Below, one piece after another: positions 7,052-15,462 of a stretch of DNA of 64,000 nt. The DNA lies in assembly GCF_042680125.1 (NCBI RefSeq), contig NZ_JBHTNY010000003.1. One strand, given 5' to 3'. The position numbers were made by a program, and so were the translations under genes. The notes below the pieces were generated by a model. It did no database searches, had not been told where the DNA came from, and was given only the letters and a program-made list of their open reading frames with translations. Position 1 is the first letter of the stretch. Each line of letters starts with the position of its first letter. Source of the stretch: Robinsoniella peoriensis. Its GTDB lineage: Bacteria; Bacillota; Clostridia; Lachnospirales; Lachnospiraceae.

Positions 7052-10000
7052 CTAATTTGTGTAACCGCCGAATAAACGGCCGATAAAATAATTCTGCTCT
7101 ATATAAGTCTGCTTATTGTCTTCTACCGCCTGTTTATTACCAGTTTGTATCGCTTCCATCATATGGTTAATCAAATCATACTGGCTGTTTCCTTCCGGTT
7201 TTGACTTTTTGGTATAATAAATGGTCTGATCTTCTGTTGTAATCGTCTGGTTATCCAATTCCTCCACCAGATGCCAGGTCAGTTCATCTCCATAAAACAG
7301 CGTAAATTCTTTCACAAAGATACCTTCGTACATATTCTTCATCGGTTCTGTTTTAAATCCATTTTCTTCCCCGCCCAAACGGTAATGGAGCACAACTCTG
7401 GACTTTGGATTGGCGCGATATTCCACATAGGTTTTATCAGATAGCTGGTATGGTCTTGTGAAGGCATCCGGCAGTTCCTCAAAAAATGCAAAACGGAGTC
7501 CCTCATAGGAGATATCTTCCATCATACGGTTAATTACAGTTTCCTGCCCATCTGTCAGGTCCGGCTTTTCCGCATAGTTTCTTAAGAGCGCCAATTCACA
7601 TATGCGTTCCGGAACCTGCTGCTTCACAGCCAGACGCTCAATATAGTCGAATACCGGCTGGGCAACCTGCTTTTCTTTTACAAAATAGTTATAAGCACTC
7701 AGGATGACGTATGCCAGGCAGATTTGCTTTTTCCCCATCTTTTTGCGGTATGAATCGAAAATCTCTTCCGTATCTTCCGACCCTACTCTCATAAACAGTA
7801 CAAATATCAGGATCTTCTCTTCCATTTCAAATCCATCCAGCCCAAATTCCCTGCCTGCTTTCCAGATGTTTTTCATAATCTCAATCGGACCATCATAATA
7901 CATCAGAAGGTAGGCTAAGATTGTCTCATCGTATTTTTGGCTGGCAAAACAATAAGCGCACAGGAACAGCAGCATGTCATCCGTCCCATATTCCTTTTCC
8001 AGAATCGTTCTGCTGCACAGGCGGACCAGCTGAATCAGATCTATATTTTCCGGGCCATAGATACTCACAAGTCCGAATGCCTCCTGGCACATGCCTTCCT
8101 CTGTCAGAAGCTCAATTAATTTCTTTTTGTCAGTTTTCACAAACTCATGGTAATCAATCCTGTGAAGATACTCATAGCGCTGCTCAGCGGCAGGATTCTC
8201 ATAATAATACTCCAGAATCTTACACCTGAGCTGTTCTTTATAAGTCTCCCTGATCTCTTCAATTTCCAACAGCCTTCCATAGCTGTCCGCATTTTCTGCT
8301 GTTATGAGAATTTCTTTGGAATCCAGATAACAGCTGTTTAGTACAAGGCCCGCATTATCCGGACAAAGTTCTCTGCAATATTCCCGAAAAGCCGGTCGAT
8401 CCATCAATTTTGTCAATGTATATGGAATCTCTGAAGCATACCGGTTACCCTCTTCGTCTTCAAACAAGATCCGGTAATCCCCGGTATACAGTTGAACATA
8501 AGCTTTTCCATCCTGAATAACAGATCGTATCTCATTCTTTAACTGGCTGTGAATTACAATTACTGACTTCATGCGGGCAATATCACACTTTAATTCATAA
8601 GTAAAAATTGCTCTGGCAAGACCATCCGCCATCCGTTTATTCATAATCGCTTTTGTCAGAAAGGTATCGTAAATCAACGCAAGATCCCTGCTGATTCTGC
8701 CCAGTGCCAGCTGGTCAACCATAAACCGCTCCATAGCAGGGCGGTAACTCTTGTAGGTCTCCGGATCTTTACTGTGATTTCTGATTACATTGGCATACAC
8801 AAAAGCCTTTTTATTGTAGCTCAAAGTATTATTATAGGCAAAATACATCCGCACCATCTGAGGCAGGATTCTATCCGTATCATCCTCCATCGTTTCAATA
8901 TAATATTCGTATAGTCCTGTCAGGCGCAGTTCATATTCCACCCCTTTTGCGTACCATTTGAAATACTTCTTTTCTGTTTTATGCCCCTTGATTAAGAGAC
9001 TGCAAACCGCCGTTATGATGCTCTTAACCGGATACTTCTCATAGCAGTAAGTCAGCACTGCGAAAAGTCCTTCGTTAAATTCCCGGTGACGCAGGGTTAG
9101 TTCTGCCGCCTGCTCAGCGATTTCCCGGTTCATAACTTCTTCCTTGCACACAAAACGAAGAAGCTGGATTTCAAAGTCATCCAGACGCTTTAATATCAGG
9201 GGTTCCTTCTGAAGAATCTGTACACCTTCCACATACATAACCGGACTTGTACATCCGCAGATATACTGATCCCGCACCGCTGACATCCGATCCAGAGGAC
9301 CACAGACAGAAGGTTCCTGCAGATAAAGAAGAATCCACTGAAGCATCCAGTTTTCCTTATTCTGCAGATATAGTTCATACACCTTCTCTTCTATATAATC
9401 AATATATTTCGTATCCCGGTTATAAAATGTAGTGAGATAAAGGTAATAGCCCTCCAGTTCCGGCCTGTCTATCCTGTCTTTATGATTCTCGATCTCTTCC
9501 AATGCCATACATGCATCTACCATCCGCTCTCTTGCGAAAAGAAGCTGCACCTGATAAAGTTCGAAAAATACATGGTTTCCTCCCGCGTTGCGGTAATCCC
9601 CCAGCGCCCTCTCGGATACATCCAGCCATTCCCCCAGCTTTTTCCGCTTTAGCCGAAAGTCCATATAAGCGGACATCATCCTGGCAACCGCCCGATGCTG
9701 CTTATATCCCTTCCTTTCCCCGGAACCTTTTACCGCCTTAAATGCCTCGATTTCAAAAACAAGTGTTTCGTATCCTGAAGAGAGGGTAATCCTTCCAAAA
9801 TTTTTCCCGCCATGGAGTTTTTCCAAATCGATCACATATTCCAGTGAATACGTACTTCCCACGAACTCATCCGTGGTAACCGTTTCATGATCAATTGTTA
9901 TAAAATCTGCATCTGCCTGTATATCCAAACGCAAAAATCCCCAGCTGTCCTTGGTAAGTGTCAACACTTCTTTCGTAGACTGGGTCATAACAGGAAAACT

Positions 10001-10600
10001 TCTGGACAACTCAGACATATGCAGTTTTACCGGTTTTTTCTTTCCACAGCCAACCAGAAACTCTTCCAGACTGCGATAGCTGAAATTCTGTCCACGGATG
10101 CCTTCATAGAGCGATGCAAAGGAGGGCGTCCATTTGGGCAGCATATGATAAAACTCGGATGATATAAAAAGCACATATGCTTTCTGGAAATCTTCTTTTG
10201 CCAAAGCCGTAAATTCATCCAGACTCTTATATGCCACTGCCAGTTCCTGCTCCTTAGAATACTCTATCTCTAAACGAAATGGAATACGATACTCTCCCAG
10301 ATTGGAGCAAATCGTAAAGGCGCCTTCTAATACCTCGCCTTCTTCCATTCCTGTCGTATCGATCTCATATACAATTTTTTCATTGTTTCCAAAAAAATCA
10401 GATGGCTCATAGGCAACTCTTGCGCTGGAAGAATAGATGAATCCCTTCATCTTCTTTTCTTCCGGATTGCCGATCTCAAAACTGCCCCTGTATGACTCTC
10501 CCTTTTTGACCAATACCCTGATTTCATCAACAGAAATGTTCATCGTGGGAGCTTTATATTCAAAAATACCATTTAGTAATTGTTCAATTCTTCTTTTCAA
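7052..10600 (-). CDS. Giant Ig-like/helical-repeat protein (resembles DUF5717)
   Basis: A 1182-residue protein without signal peptide or membrane segments; the function is unknown. The TTG at 10600 is preferred over the longer frame: AGGTG lies 6 bases upstream and the product then begins with KRRIEQLLNGIFEYKAP. Residues about 15-110 and 205-310 look like beta-sandwich (BACON-like or Ig-like) domains, for example FEIGNPEEKKMKGFIY and VTTDEFVGSTYSLEYVID. About 320-1050 is almost wholly helical with repeat character, like a TPR/solenoid. The C-terminal 120 residues turn beta-rich again (VLHYRLGGEENGF). It is first in an operon with the Hsp70-like and helical proteins and has its own promoter. 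I recall this family as DUF5717. Confidence 0.88.
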   Translation of the reverse strand: MKRRIEQLLNGIFEYKAPTMNISVDEIRVLVKKGESYRGSFEIGNPEEKKMKGFIYSSSARVAYEPSDFFGNNEKIVYEIDTTGMEEGEVLEGAFTICSNLGEYRIPFRLEIEYSKEQELAVAYKSLDEFTALAKEDFQKAYVLFISSEFYHMLPKWTPSFASLYEGIRGQNFSYRSLEEFLVGCGKKKPVKLHMSELSRSFPVMTQSTKEVLTLTKDSWGFLRLDIQADADFITIDHETVTTDEFVGSTYSLEYVIDLEKLHGGKNFGRITLSSGYETLVFEIEAFKAVKGSGERKGYKQHRAVARMMSAYMDFRLKRKKLGEWLDVSERALGDYRNAGGNHVFFELYQVQLLFARERMVDACMALEEIENHKDRIDRPELEGYYLYLTTFYNRDTKYIDYIEEKVYELYLQNKENWMLQWILLYLQEPSVCGPLDRMSAVRDQYICGCTSPVMYVEGVQILQKEPLILKRLDDFEIQLLRFVCKEEVMNREIAEQAAELTLRHREFNEGLFAVLTYCYEKYPVKSIITAVCSLLIKGHKTEKKYFKWYAKGVEYELRLTGLYEYYIETMEDDTDRILPQMVRMYFAYNNTLSYNKKAFVYANVIRNHSKDPETYKSYRPAMERFMVDQLALGRISRDLALIYDTFLTKAIMNKRMADGLARAIFTYELKCDIARMKSVIVIHSQLKNEIRSVIQDGKAYVQLYTGDYRILFEDEEGNRYASEIPYTLTKLMDRPAFREYCRELCPDNAGLVLNSCYLDSKEILITAENADSYGRLLEIEEIRETYKEQLRCKILEYYYENPAAEQRYEYLHRIDYHEFVKTDKKKLIELLTEEGMCQEAFGLVSIYGPENIDLIQLVRLCSRTILEKEYGTDDMLLFLCAYCFASQKYDETILAYLLMYYDGPIEIMKNIWKAGREFGLDGFEMEEKILIFVLFMRVGSEDTEEIFDSYRKKMGKKQICLAYVILSAYNYFVKEKQVAQPVFDYIERLAVKQQVPERICELALLRNYAEKPDLTDGQETVINRMMEDISYEGLRFAFFEELPDAFTRPYQLSDKTYVEYRANPKSRVVLHYRLGGEENGFKTEPMKNMYEGIFVKEFTLFYGDELTWHLVEELDNQTITTEDQTIYYTKKSKPEGNSQYDLINHMMEAIQTGNKQAVEDNKQTYIEQNYFIGRLFGGYTN

Positions 10601-10633
10601 AGGAATCACCTGCACTTTATTTAATCTATGAAG

Positions 10634-10663
10634 AGTATAACACTTTAGGTATATGACGCGCAA
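10634..10663 (-). promoter_or_regulatory. Promoter of the DUF5717/DUF5716 operon
   Basis: TTGCGC, an 18-base spacer and TATACT on the minus strand, about 35 bases upstream of the TTG start. It lies back to back with the PAP2 promoter. Confidence 0.6.
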
Positions 10664-10801
10664 CTGTCTAAACGACAATTTGTTTTTGTTTTTGACATTT
10701 TTAAGGAATTACTGCCCGTTATAATTTGGTTGTTTTTCCTCAACTTTCCATCACCTTCCTCTTAAGATTTTCTGAACTTTGTGAACTTAACGTGAACTAC
10801 A

Positions 10802-10830
10802 TTGTTCAAAACTGCTCATTATGGTATAAT
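10802..10830 (+). promoter_or_regulatory. Sigma-A promoter of the PAP2 gene
   Basis: TTGTTC, a 17-base spacer and a perfect TATAAT on the plus strand, 56 bases before the GTG start. Confidence 0.7.
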
Positions 10831-10886
10831 TTTTTTGATTCTACGGTGCTTATGAAAAACTTTATTCAATGGGAGGAACCTTTTAC

Positions 10887-11576
10887 GTGAATACAAAAAA
10901 GAACAGTAAACATCTCTGGATTATTCCAGTGTACGGCATTTTTTATATGCTGTCGTTTTCCTTTCTGGAAAATCACGTTGTTGATCACAGGGAAATTATC
11001 CAATCCCGTTTAGACGACCTGATCCCATTTTCAGAAATCTTTGTAATTCCTTATTTTCTGTGGTTTTTGTACATAGCCGCAACTGTAATTTATTTTGCCC
11101 TGTTTCAAAAAAACATAAAAGATTACTATCACCTCATTGCCACACTTGCAATTGGGATGACACTGTTTTTAGTAATCTCTCTGTTATGGCCCAACGGACA
11201 TACGCTGCGCCCAAGAAGCTTTGAACGGGATAATATTTTTGTCGACATGGTCAGATATCTTTATACAATTGATACACCTACCAATATTTTCCCCAGCATC
11301 CATGTCTTTAATTCCGTGGCCTGCTGCATCGCAATCCGCAGCAGCAGCGCACTGAAAAAACACAGAATTTTACAGACCTGCGTATTTTTGCTGACAGTCT
11401 CCATTGTAATGGCAACCGTTTTCCTGAAACAGCACACAATCATCGATGTTATAGCTGCACTGGTTCTGAACCTGATCTGCTTCCAGCTAATCTACAAATA
11501 TCAGTCTATCCTGGCATTTATAAAATCACTGGGAGAGAAAAGGAAGAAGAAGATTTTTCACTCAGACATTTTTTGA
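10887..11576 (+). CDS. PAP2-superfamily membrane phosphatase-like protein
   Basis: A 229-residue membrane protein with about five or six hydrophobic segments. The PAP2 acid phosphatase signature is present in three parts: NGHTLRPRS, PSIHVFNSVACC and FLKQHTIIDV, with the catalytic His residues in the last two. Members dephosphorylate lipid phosphates or act in inositol-phospholipid synthesis. GTG at 10887 is the likely start because GGGAGG lies 10 bases upstream; the ATG at 10869 overlaps that site. It is monocistronic, with its own promoter and a strong terminator shared with nrdR. The substrate is unknown. Confidence 0.88.
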   Translation: MNTKKNSKHLWIIPVYGIFYMLSFSFLENHVVDHREIIQSRLDDLIPFSEIFVIPYFLWFLYIAATVIYFALFQKNIKDYYHLIATLAIGMTLFLVISLLWPNGHTLRPRSFERDNIFVDMVRYLYTIDTPTNIFPSIHVFNSVACCIAIRSSSALKKHRILQTCVFLLTVSIVMATVFLKQHTIIDVIAALVLNLICFQLIYKYQSILAFIKSLGEKRKKKIFHSDIF

Positions 11577-11605
11577 GTGAATTGGAAAAAGATATAAACT
11601 GATCT

Positions 11606-11664
11606 AAAAAGAATCCGAAAAGATGTACCGCCGTCCGGCGATTACATCCTTTCGGATTCTTTTT
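11606..11664. terminator. Bidirectional terminator between the PAP2 gene and nrdR
   Basis: A long stem pairs AAAAAGAATCCGAAA with TTTCGGATTCTTTTT and GATGTA with TACATC, around a CGCCGTCCGGCG tip. A/T tracts on both sides let it act in both directions. Confidence 0.85.
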
Positions 11665-11669
11665 GATTC

Positions 11670-12119
11670 TTATTTTAAAATTTTCTTTAATTCATCCATA
11701 AATGTATTTACATCCTTAAATTCCCGATATACCGATGCAAATCTGACATACGCAACGGGATCCAGTTCTTTTAACTTGTCCATGACAATCTCGCCGATTA
11801 TGGTACTTTCGATCTCTCTGTCTTCCCGATTGAAAACTTCTGTTTCTGCTGCATCTATCATTTCATTTATTTTAAGAACCGGTATTGGTCTTTTATAACA
11901 TGCCCGAAGTACTCCTGCTTCTATTTTAGACCGGTCATACTGTTCTCTGTTCTGATCTTTTTTGATTACAATTAACGGAATGGTCTCAACTTTTTCATAT
12001 GTAGTAAAACGCTTCCCGCATTCATCACACAGCCTGCGCCGTCTGATGGAATTATTATCATCTGCCGGTCTGGAGTCCACTACTCTTGTATTATCCTGGT
12101 TGCAAAATGGACACTTCAT
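11670..12119 (-). CDS. nrdR: Transcriptional repressor NrdR
   Basis: Regulates ribonucleotide reductase genes in response to nucleotide pools. It has 149 residues, the family length. The N-terminal zinc ribbon has MKCPFCNQDNTRV and LCDECGKRFTTYE (two CxxC pairs). An ATP-cone domain follows, with IVIKKDQNREQYDRSKI and GVLRACYKRPI. GGAGGTAATAAT precedes the ATG. It has its own near-consensus promoter at 12195-12223. In many Clostridia nrdR lies near sigG and ymxH, as here. Confidence 0.97.
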   Translation of the reverse strand: MKCPFCNQDNTRVVDSRPADDNNSIRRRRLCDECGKRFTTYEKVETIPLIVIKKDQNREQYDRSKIEAGVLRACYKRPIPVLKINEMIDAAETEVFNREDREIESTIIGEIVMDKLKELDPVAYVRFASVYREFKDVNTFMDELKKILK

Positions 12120-12194
12120 ATTATTACCTCCTTATCTGCCCCTCTTGAGCATATCTCCCCTGCCAATATTATGTAGATTGCATTTTCTGTTTTG

Positions 12195-12223
12195 AGTATA
12201 TCCAATCCCTTAATCCCTGTCAA
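12195..12223 (-). promoter_or_regulatory. Sigma-A promoter of nrdR
   Basis: Perfect TTGACA, a 17-base spacer and TATACT on the minus strand. Confidence 0.75.
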
Positions 12224-12369
12224 TCAATTTTATGTAAAAATATGAATAATCGCCGGGGTGATGCAATATAATGTAAAAATATCCAGAGTATGTTTGAAAG
12301 ATGCTTGTACCAGGAAGTACCTTCTGATTGGTGCATAATTTTAAAATAGCCTCTGACCGGGGAGCTTTT

Positions 12370-12627
12370 ATGCGTATTTGTGATTTAAAACAAAAGGAAG
12401 TTATTAATGTATGTACCTGCGGCTGTATTGGATGCGTCAGCGATGTGGATATTGACCCCCGTACCGGCCGAATCCTCTTCTTAATTGTACCGGGACCCGG
12501 AAAAATCTGCTCATTTCTGGGCCGCGATACCGAATTTATCATCCCCTGGGAATGTGTTACACAAATCGGCACTGACATCATCCTGGTAGAGGTTGATGAA
12601 GAAAAAATAAGAAAGAAGTGCGAATAG
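12370..12627 (+). CDS. ymxH: YlmC/YmxH-family sporulation protein (PRC-barrel)
   Basis: Small PRC-barrel protein of 85 residues, of a family found near sporulation genes in Bacilli and Clostridia; the exact role is unknown. It starts MRICDLKQKEVINVC and contains GCVSDVDIDPRTGRI and IPWECVTQIGTDIILV. ATG at 12370 is preceded by GGGGAG at the right distance; a longer frame from 12328 lacks a site. It faces kdpE, only 7 bases away, and is opposite in strand to sigG and nrdR, unlike the usual co-directional order. Confidence 0.9.
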   Translation: MRICDLKQKEVINVCTCGCIGCVSDVDIDPRTGRILFLIVPGPGKICSFLGRDTEFIIPWECVTQIGTDIILVEVDEEKIRKKCE

Positions 12628-12634
12628 GGCCGTT

Positions 12635-13333
12635 TTACGAAGTAAAACGATAACCTACTCCCACTTCTGTCAGAATAAATCTGGGATCGGCAGGATCCTT
12701 TTCGATTTTTCTTCTAAGCGTTGCCATAAATACTCTGAGGTTCCCGGGTTCTATGCCCTCTGTATAACCCCAGATCTGATGAAGAATATAATTATGAGTA
12801 AGGACCTTGCCTCTGTTTTCTATTAATAAATTCAGTATCTTAAACTCGATCGGAGTCAGATGGATTTCTTTTTCGTCGATCAGAACCTTATGTGCTTCGT
12901 TATCCACCGTGAGATAATCACACTGGAAGATCTCTTCCGGAATCTTTTCCACACCTCCGGTGCGTTTACGAAGTGCAGCTCTGACTCTTGCCATCAATTC
13001 TCCCATATAAAAGGGCTTTGTCACATAGTCGTCTGCTCCGGCATCCAATGCCCTGATCTTTTCCTGTTCTTCCTGACGTGCGGAAACCACAATAATCGGT
13101 ACTTCCGATACTTCCCTGACTTTCTCAATAACCTCCATACCGTCACCATCCGGAAGCCCCAGATCCAGGATGATCATATCCGGACGATTTGCATAGAACA
13201 GGCTTACGGCATCCTGCACTTCTTTTGCCACACAGAATCGGTAACCTTCTTTCTTCAGGCTCATTGAGATAAAGTTAATAATGTATTTATCATCTTCCAC
13301 AATCAATATATTTTTCTTATCTTCCATCTGCAT
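12635..13333 (-). CDS. kdpE: KdpE-like response regulator (OmpR family)
   Basis: A 232-residue DNA-binding response regulator. The receiver domain has ILIVEDDKYI at the start and the phospho-acceptor Asp in MIILDLGLPDGDG. The conserved Lys is in DDYVTKPFYMGEL. The C-terminal winged helix has HLTPIEFKILNLLIENRG and NLRVFMATLRRKIEKDP. The best family match is KdpE. The gene overlaps the kinase by 17 bases, so the two are coupled in translation. No kdpFABC pump genes are present; the upstream ktrBA genes suggest it controls Ktr uptake or distant targets. Confidence 0.88.
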   Translation of the reverse strand: MQMEDKKNILIVEDDKYIINFISMSLKKEGYRFCVAKEVQDAVSLFYANRPDMIILDLGLPDGDGMEVIEKVREVSEVPIIVVSARQEEQEKIRALDAGADDYVTKPFYMGELMARVRAALRKRTGGVEKIPEEIFQCDYLTVDNEAHKVLIDEKEIHLTPIEFKILNLLIENRGKVLTHNYILHQIWGYTEGIEPGNLRVFMATLRRKIEKDPADPRFILTEVGVGYRFTS

Positions 13334-14744
13334 TCACTCTTTCCGCATTCAGCCAAAATGTCAATCTGGCGCCTCCGCCCGGTTTATTCTCTGCCCATAT
13401 CTCACCGCCGTGTTCTGTGACAACTGCCTTACAGATCGCCAGCCCAAGGCCTATGCCCTGCTTTTGCTTGGAATCCCCGCTTGCGGAAGTAACAAATTCA
13501 TCAAACAGCTTTCCCATCATTGCATCTGCGATCCCTTCGCCATCATCTTCAACCTGTATGAAGACCTTTTTGTTCCGGAAGCTGGCAAGTACCGATATTC
13601 GCCCGCCCTCTTTTGTATGCTTCATGGCATTGTCCAGAAGATTGATCATCACCTGAACCATCATCTTCCCATCCATCTTCGCCACAATCACTTCATCGGG
13701 AAGGGAGACGGTAAATTTCCGCTTCTGATGAAGATCTCTGATATGGCTTGCCGCCTCGTAGATAATATCATCAATTACTTCCGGCTGTTTATTAATATGA
13801 AGGCTTCCGCTTTCTATCTTAGTCATATTCAAAATATTTTCCATCATCTTCATCAGCCAGAGTGCCTGTTCATTAATATCCGTTGCTAATAACTGGATAT
13901 TGTCTTTTTCCAATTTTTCGGAATCCAGAATTAGTCCGCAGTCGCCGATAATTCCCGTAAGCGGTGTTCGAAAATCATGGGAAATACTGCGCAGCATCCT
14001 GCTTTTCATATGTTCCCGTTCCATTTCCACCTTGATCTGCTCCTGCTGCTGGTACACCAGTTCCCGGTCCAGTGCAATCCCGATCTGATTCGCAGCGGTC
14101 TTGATCAAAAGCTCCTGCTCTATGGAAAGACCCTCGTTCCGGTTATATACTTTCAAAACACCTAACTGTTTTTCTAATCCAATGATCGGCACCATCATAT
14201 AGTCACCCAGCCTGTGGTTTTTGTCCCGCATTTCGGTACTCTTGTCTCCGATCAGCTCCACTTCACTTTCGAATTTGGTATGCTCAAAAATATAGCGGAT
14301 TCCAAGGCGGACGATATTTTCCTTTCCCGTCACATTAATAAAACTTTTCGACATCTCATGCAAAAGTCTGGCCGCCTGTTCATTTTTCTGTGCGATCAAC
14401 AGCTGCTTTTGGAATTTAACTGTCAGATTATAAGAAATAAGGGATGCAATCAGAAATATGATAATCAGGACAATATCATTAATATCTGCAATCCGGAAGG
14501 TATGCAGCGGTGCCGTAAAAAAGAAGTTAAATGACATAACGCTGATAAAGGATACCGCCACTCCATACTGATAACCATTGGTATATGCCGTTGTCAAAAG
14601 TACCCCGATCATATAGATCATCAGCGTATTTTCTTTTGCAATTCCGGCACTGTTTAACAGAACGGAAAAAAGAGTCGTACCCGCTACAATGGCCACGACT
14701 CTGCCAATATATTTCATATGCTGAAGATATATTTTTTTATCCAT
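13317..14744 (-). CDS. KdpD-like sensor histidine kinase lacking the N-terminal KdpD/Usp domains
   Basis: A 475-residue membrane kinase. It begins at the four-helix DUF4118 membrane region (about residues 10-115, MIYMIGVLLTTAYTNGYQ). A GAF-like domain (about 135-225), the H-box SISHDFRTPLTGI, N-box MINLLDNAMKHT, and G-boxes VEDDGEGI and GIGLGLAICK follow. Full-length KdpD has another roughly 400 N-terminal residues (KdpD and Usp domains), which are absent; such short forms occur in Firmicutes. ATG at 14744 follows AGAGG by 7 bases; a TTG at 14750 is too close. It lies 51 bases after ktrA with no terminator, so a ktrB-ktrA-kinase-regulator operon is likely. Confidence 0.9.
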   Translation of the reverse strand: MDKKIYLQHMKYIGRVVAIVAGTTLFSVLLNSAGIAKENTLMIYMIGVLLTTAYTNGYQYGVAVSFISVMSFNFFFTAPLHTFRIADINDIVLIIIFLIASLISYNLTVKFQKQLLIAQKNEQAARLLHEMSKSFINVTGKENIVRLGIRYIFEHTKFESEVELIGDKSTEMRDKNHRLGDYMMVPIIGLEKQLGVLKVYNRNEGLSIEQELLIKTAANQIGIALDRELVYQQQEQIKVEMEREHMKSRMLRSISHDFRTPLTGIIGDCGLILDSEKLEKDNIQLLATDINEQALWLMKMMENILNMTKIESGSLHINKQPEVIDDIIYEAASHIRDLHQKRKFTVSLPDEVIVAKMDGKMMVQVMINLLDNAMKHTKEGGRISVLASFRNKKVFIQVEDDGEGIADAMMGKLFDEFVTSASGDSKQKQGIGLGLAICKAVVTEHGGEIWAENKPGGGARLTFWLNAERVNADGR

Positions 14745-14795
14745 TTCCAAACCTCTTTAATCGTTTAATTCCTTCTTTCATCCTATTCTAACATG

Positions 14796-15449
14796 TTATT
14801 TAATATTTGCCAATATCTTGTCGATGTCATTTCGCTGACCGATAATCATCAGATGTTCATTTCCGGTCAGTACATAATCTGCATGAGGAAGTAATTTCAC
14901 ATCCCTCTCTACCTTTATCCCTAATATACTTACATGGTATTTAGCCCTTACATCTACCTGTTTAATACTCTTTCCTACCCAGGATGGCAGGGGAGGGATC
15001 TCTAAAATAGAATATCCTTCTGTCAATTCTACATAGTCGAATACATGATTGGCACTATGGCGTACCGCTATCTTTTCTGCAATATCCCGATCCGGATAAA
15101 CTACCTCATCCGCTCCGTTCCGAAGAAGGAATTTAGCATGAATATCTCTGTTTGCTTTACTTACAACATATTTACCGCCCATTTCTTTTACCAGGCTGGT
15201 AATTTCAAGACTGCTCTGGAAATTCGATCCGATACAGACGAAACAAAGGTCAAAATTACTGATTCCAAGGCTTCTTAAGACCTCCTCATTTGTACAATCT
15301 CCCACCTTTGCTGTAGTTGCATAGGGTAAAAGGTCAGAAACCTTCTCTTCATCTTTATCGATAATCATAACCTCATTATTCATTTTCGATAAATTGATGC
15401 ATAAATGGTGGCCAAACCGCCCCATCCCTATAATTAATATCGTCTTCAT
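14796..15449 (-). CDS. ktrA: Potassium uptake regulatory subunit KtrA (TrkA/RCK family)
   Basis: Cytosolic gating ring of the Ktr potassium channel, 217 residues. The RCK_N Rossmann domain starts MKTILIIGMGRFGHHLC, with the GxGxxG nucleotide site and the acidic strand end MIIDKDEEKV. The RCK_C domain covers the last 80 residues (SILGIKVERDVKLLPHAD), a site that binds c-di-AMP in homologues. AAGGAG lies upstream of the ATG. It follows ktrB by 13 bases. Confidence 0.94.
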   Translation of the reverse strand: MKTILIIGMGRFGHHLCINLSKMNNEVMIIDKDEEKVSDLLPYATTAKVGDCTNEEVLRSLGISNFDLCFVCIGSNFQSSLEITSLVKEMGGKYVVSKANRDIHAKFLLRNGADEVVYPDRDIAEKIAVRHSANHVFDYVELTEGYSILEIPPLPSWVGKSIKQVDVRAKYHVSILGIKVERDVKLLPHADYVLTGNEHLMIIGQRNDIDKILANIK

Positions 15450-15462
15450 GTTTATCTCCTTC

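Noticed and set aside
13281..13889. 202-residue plus-strand frame
   Set aside because: Antisense to the KdpD-like kinase domain.
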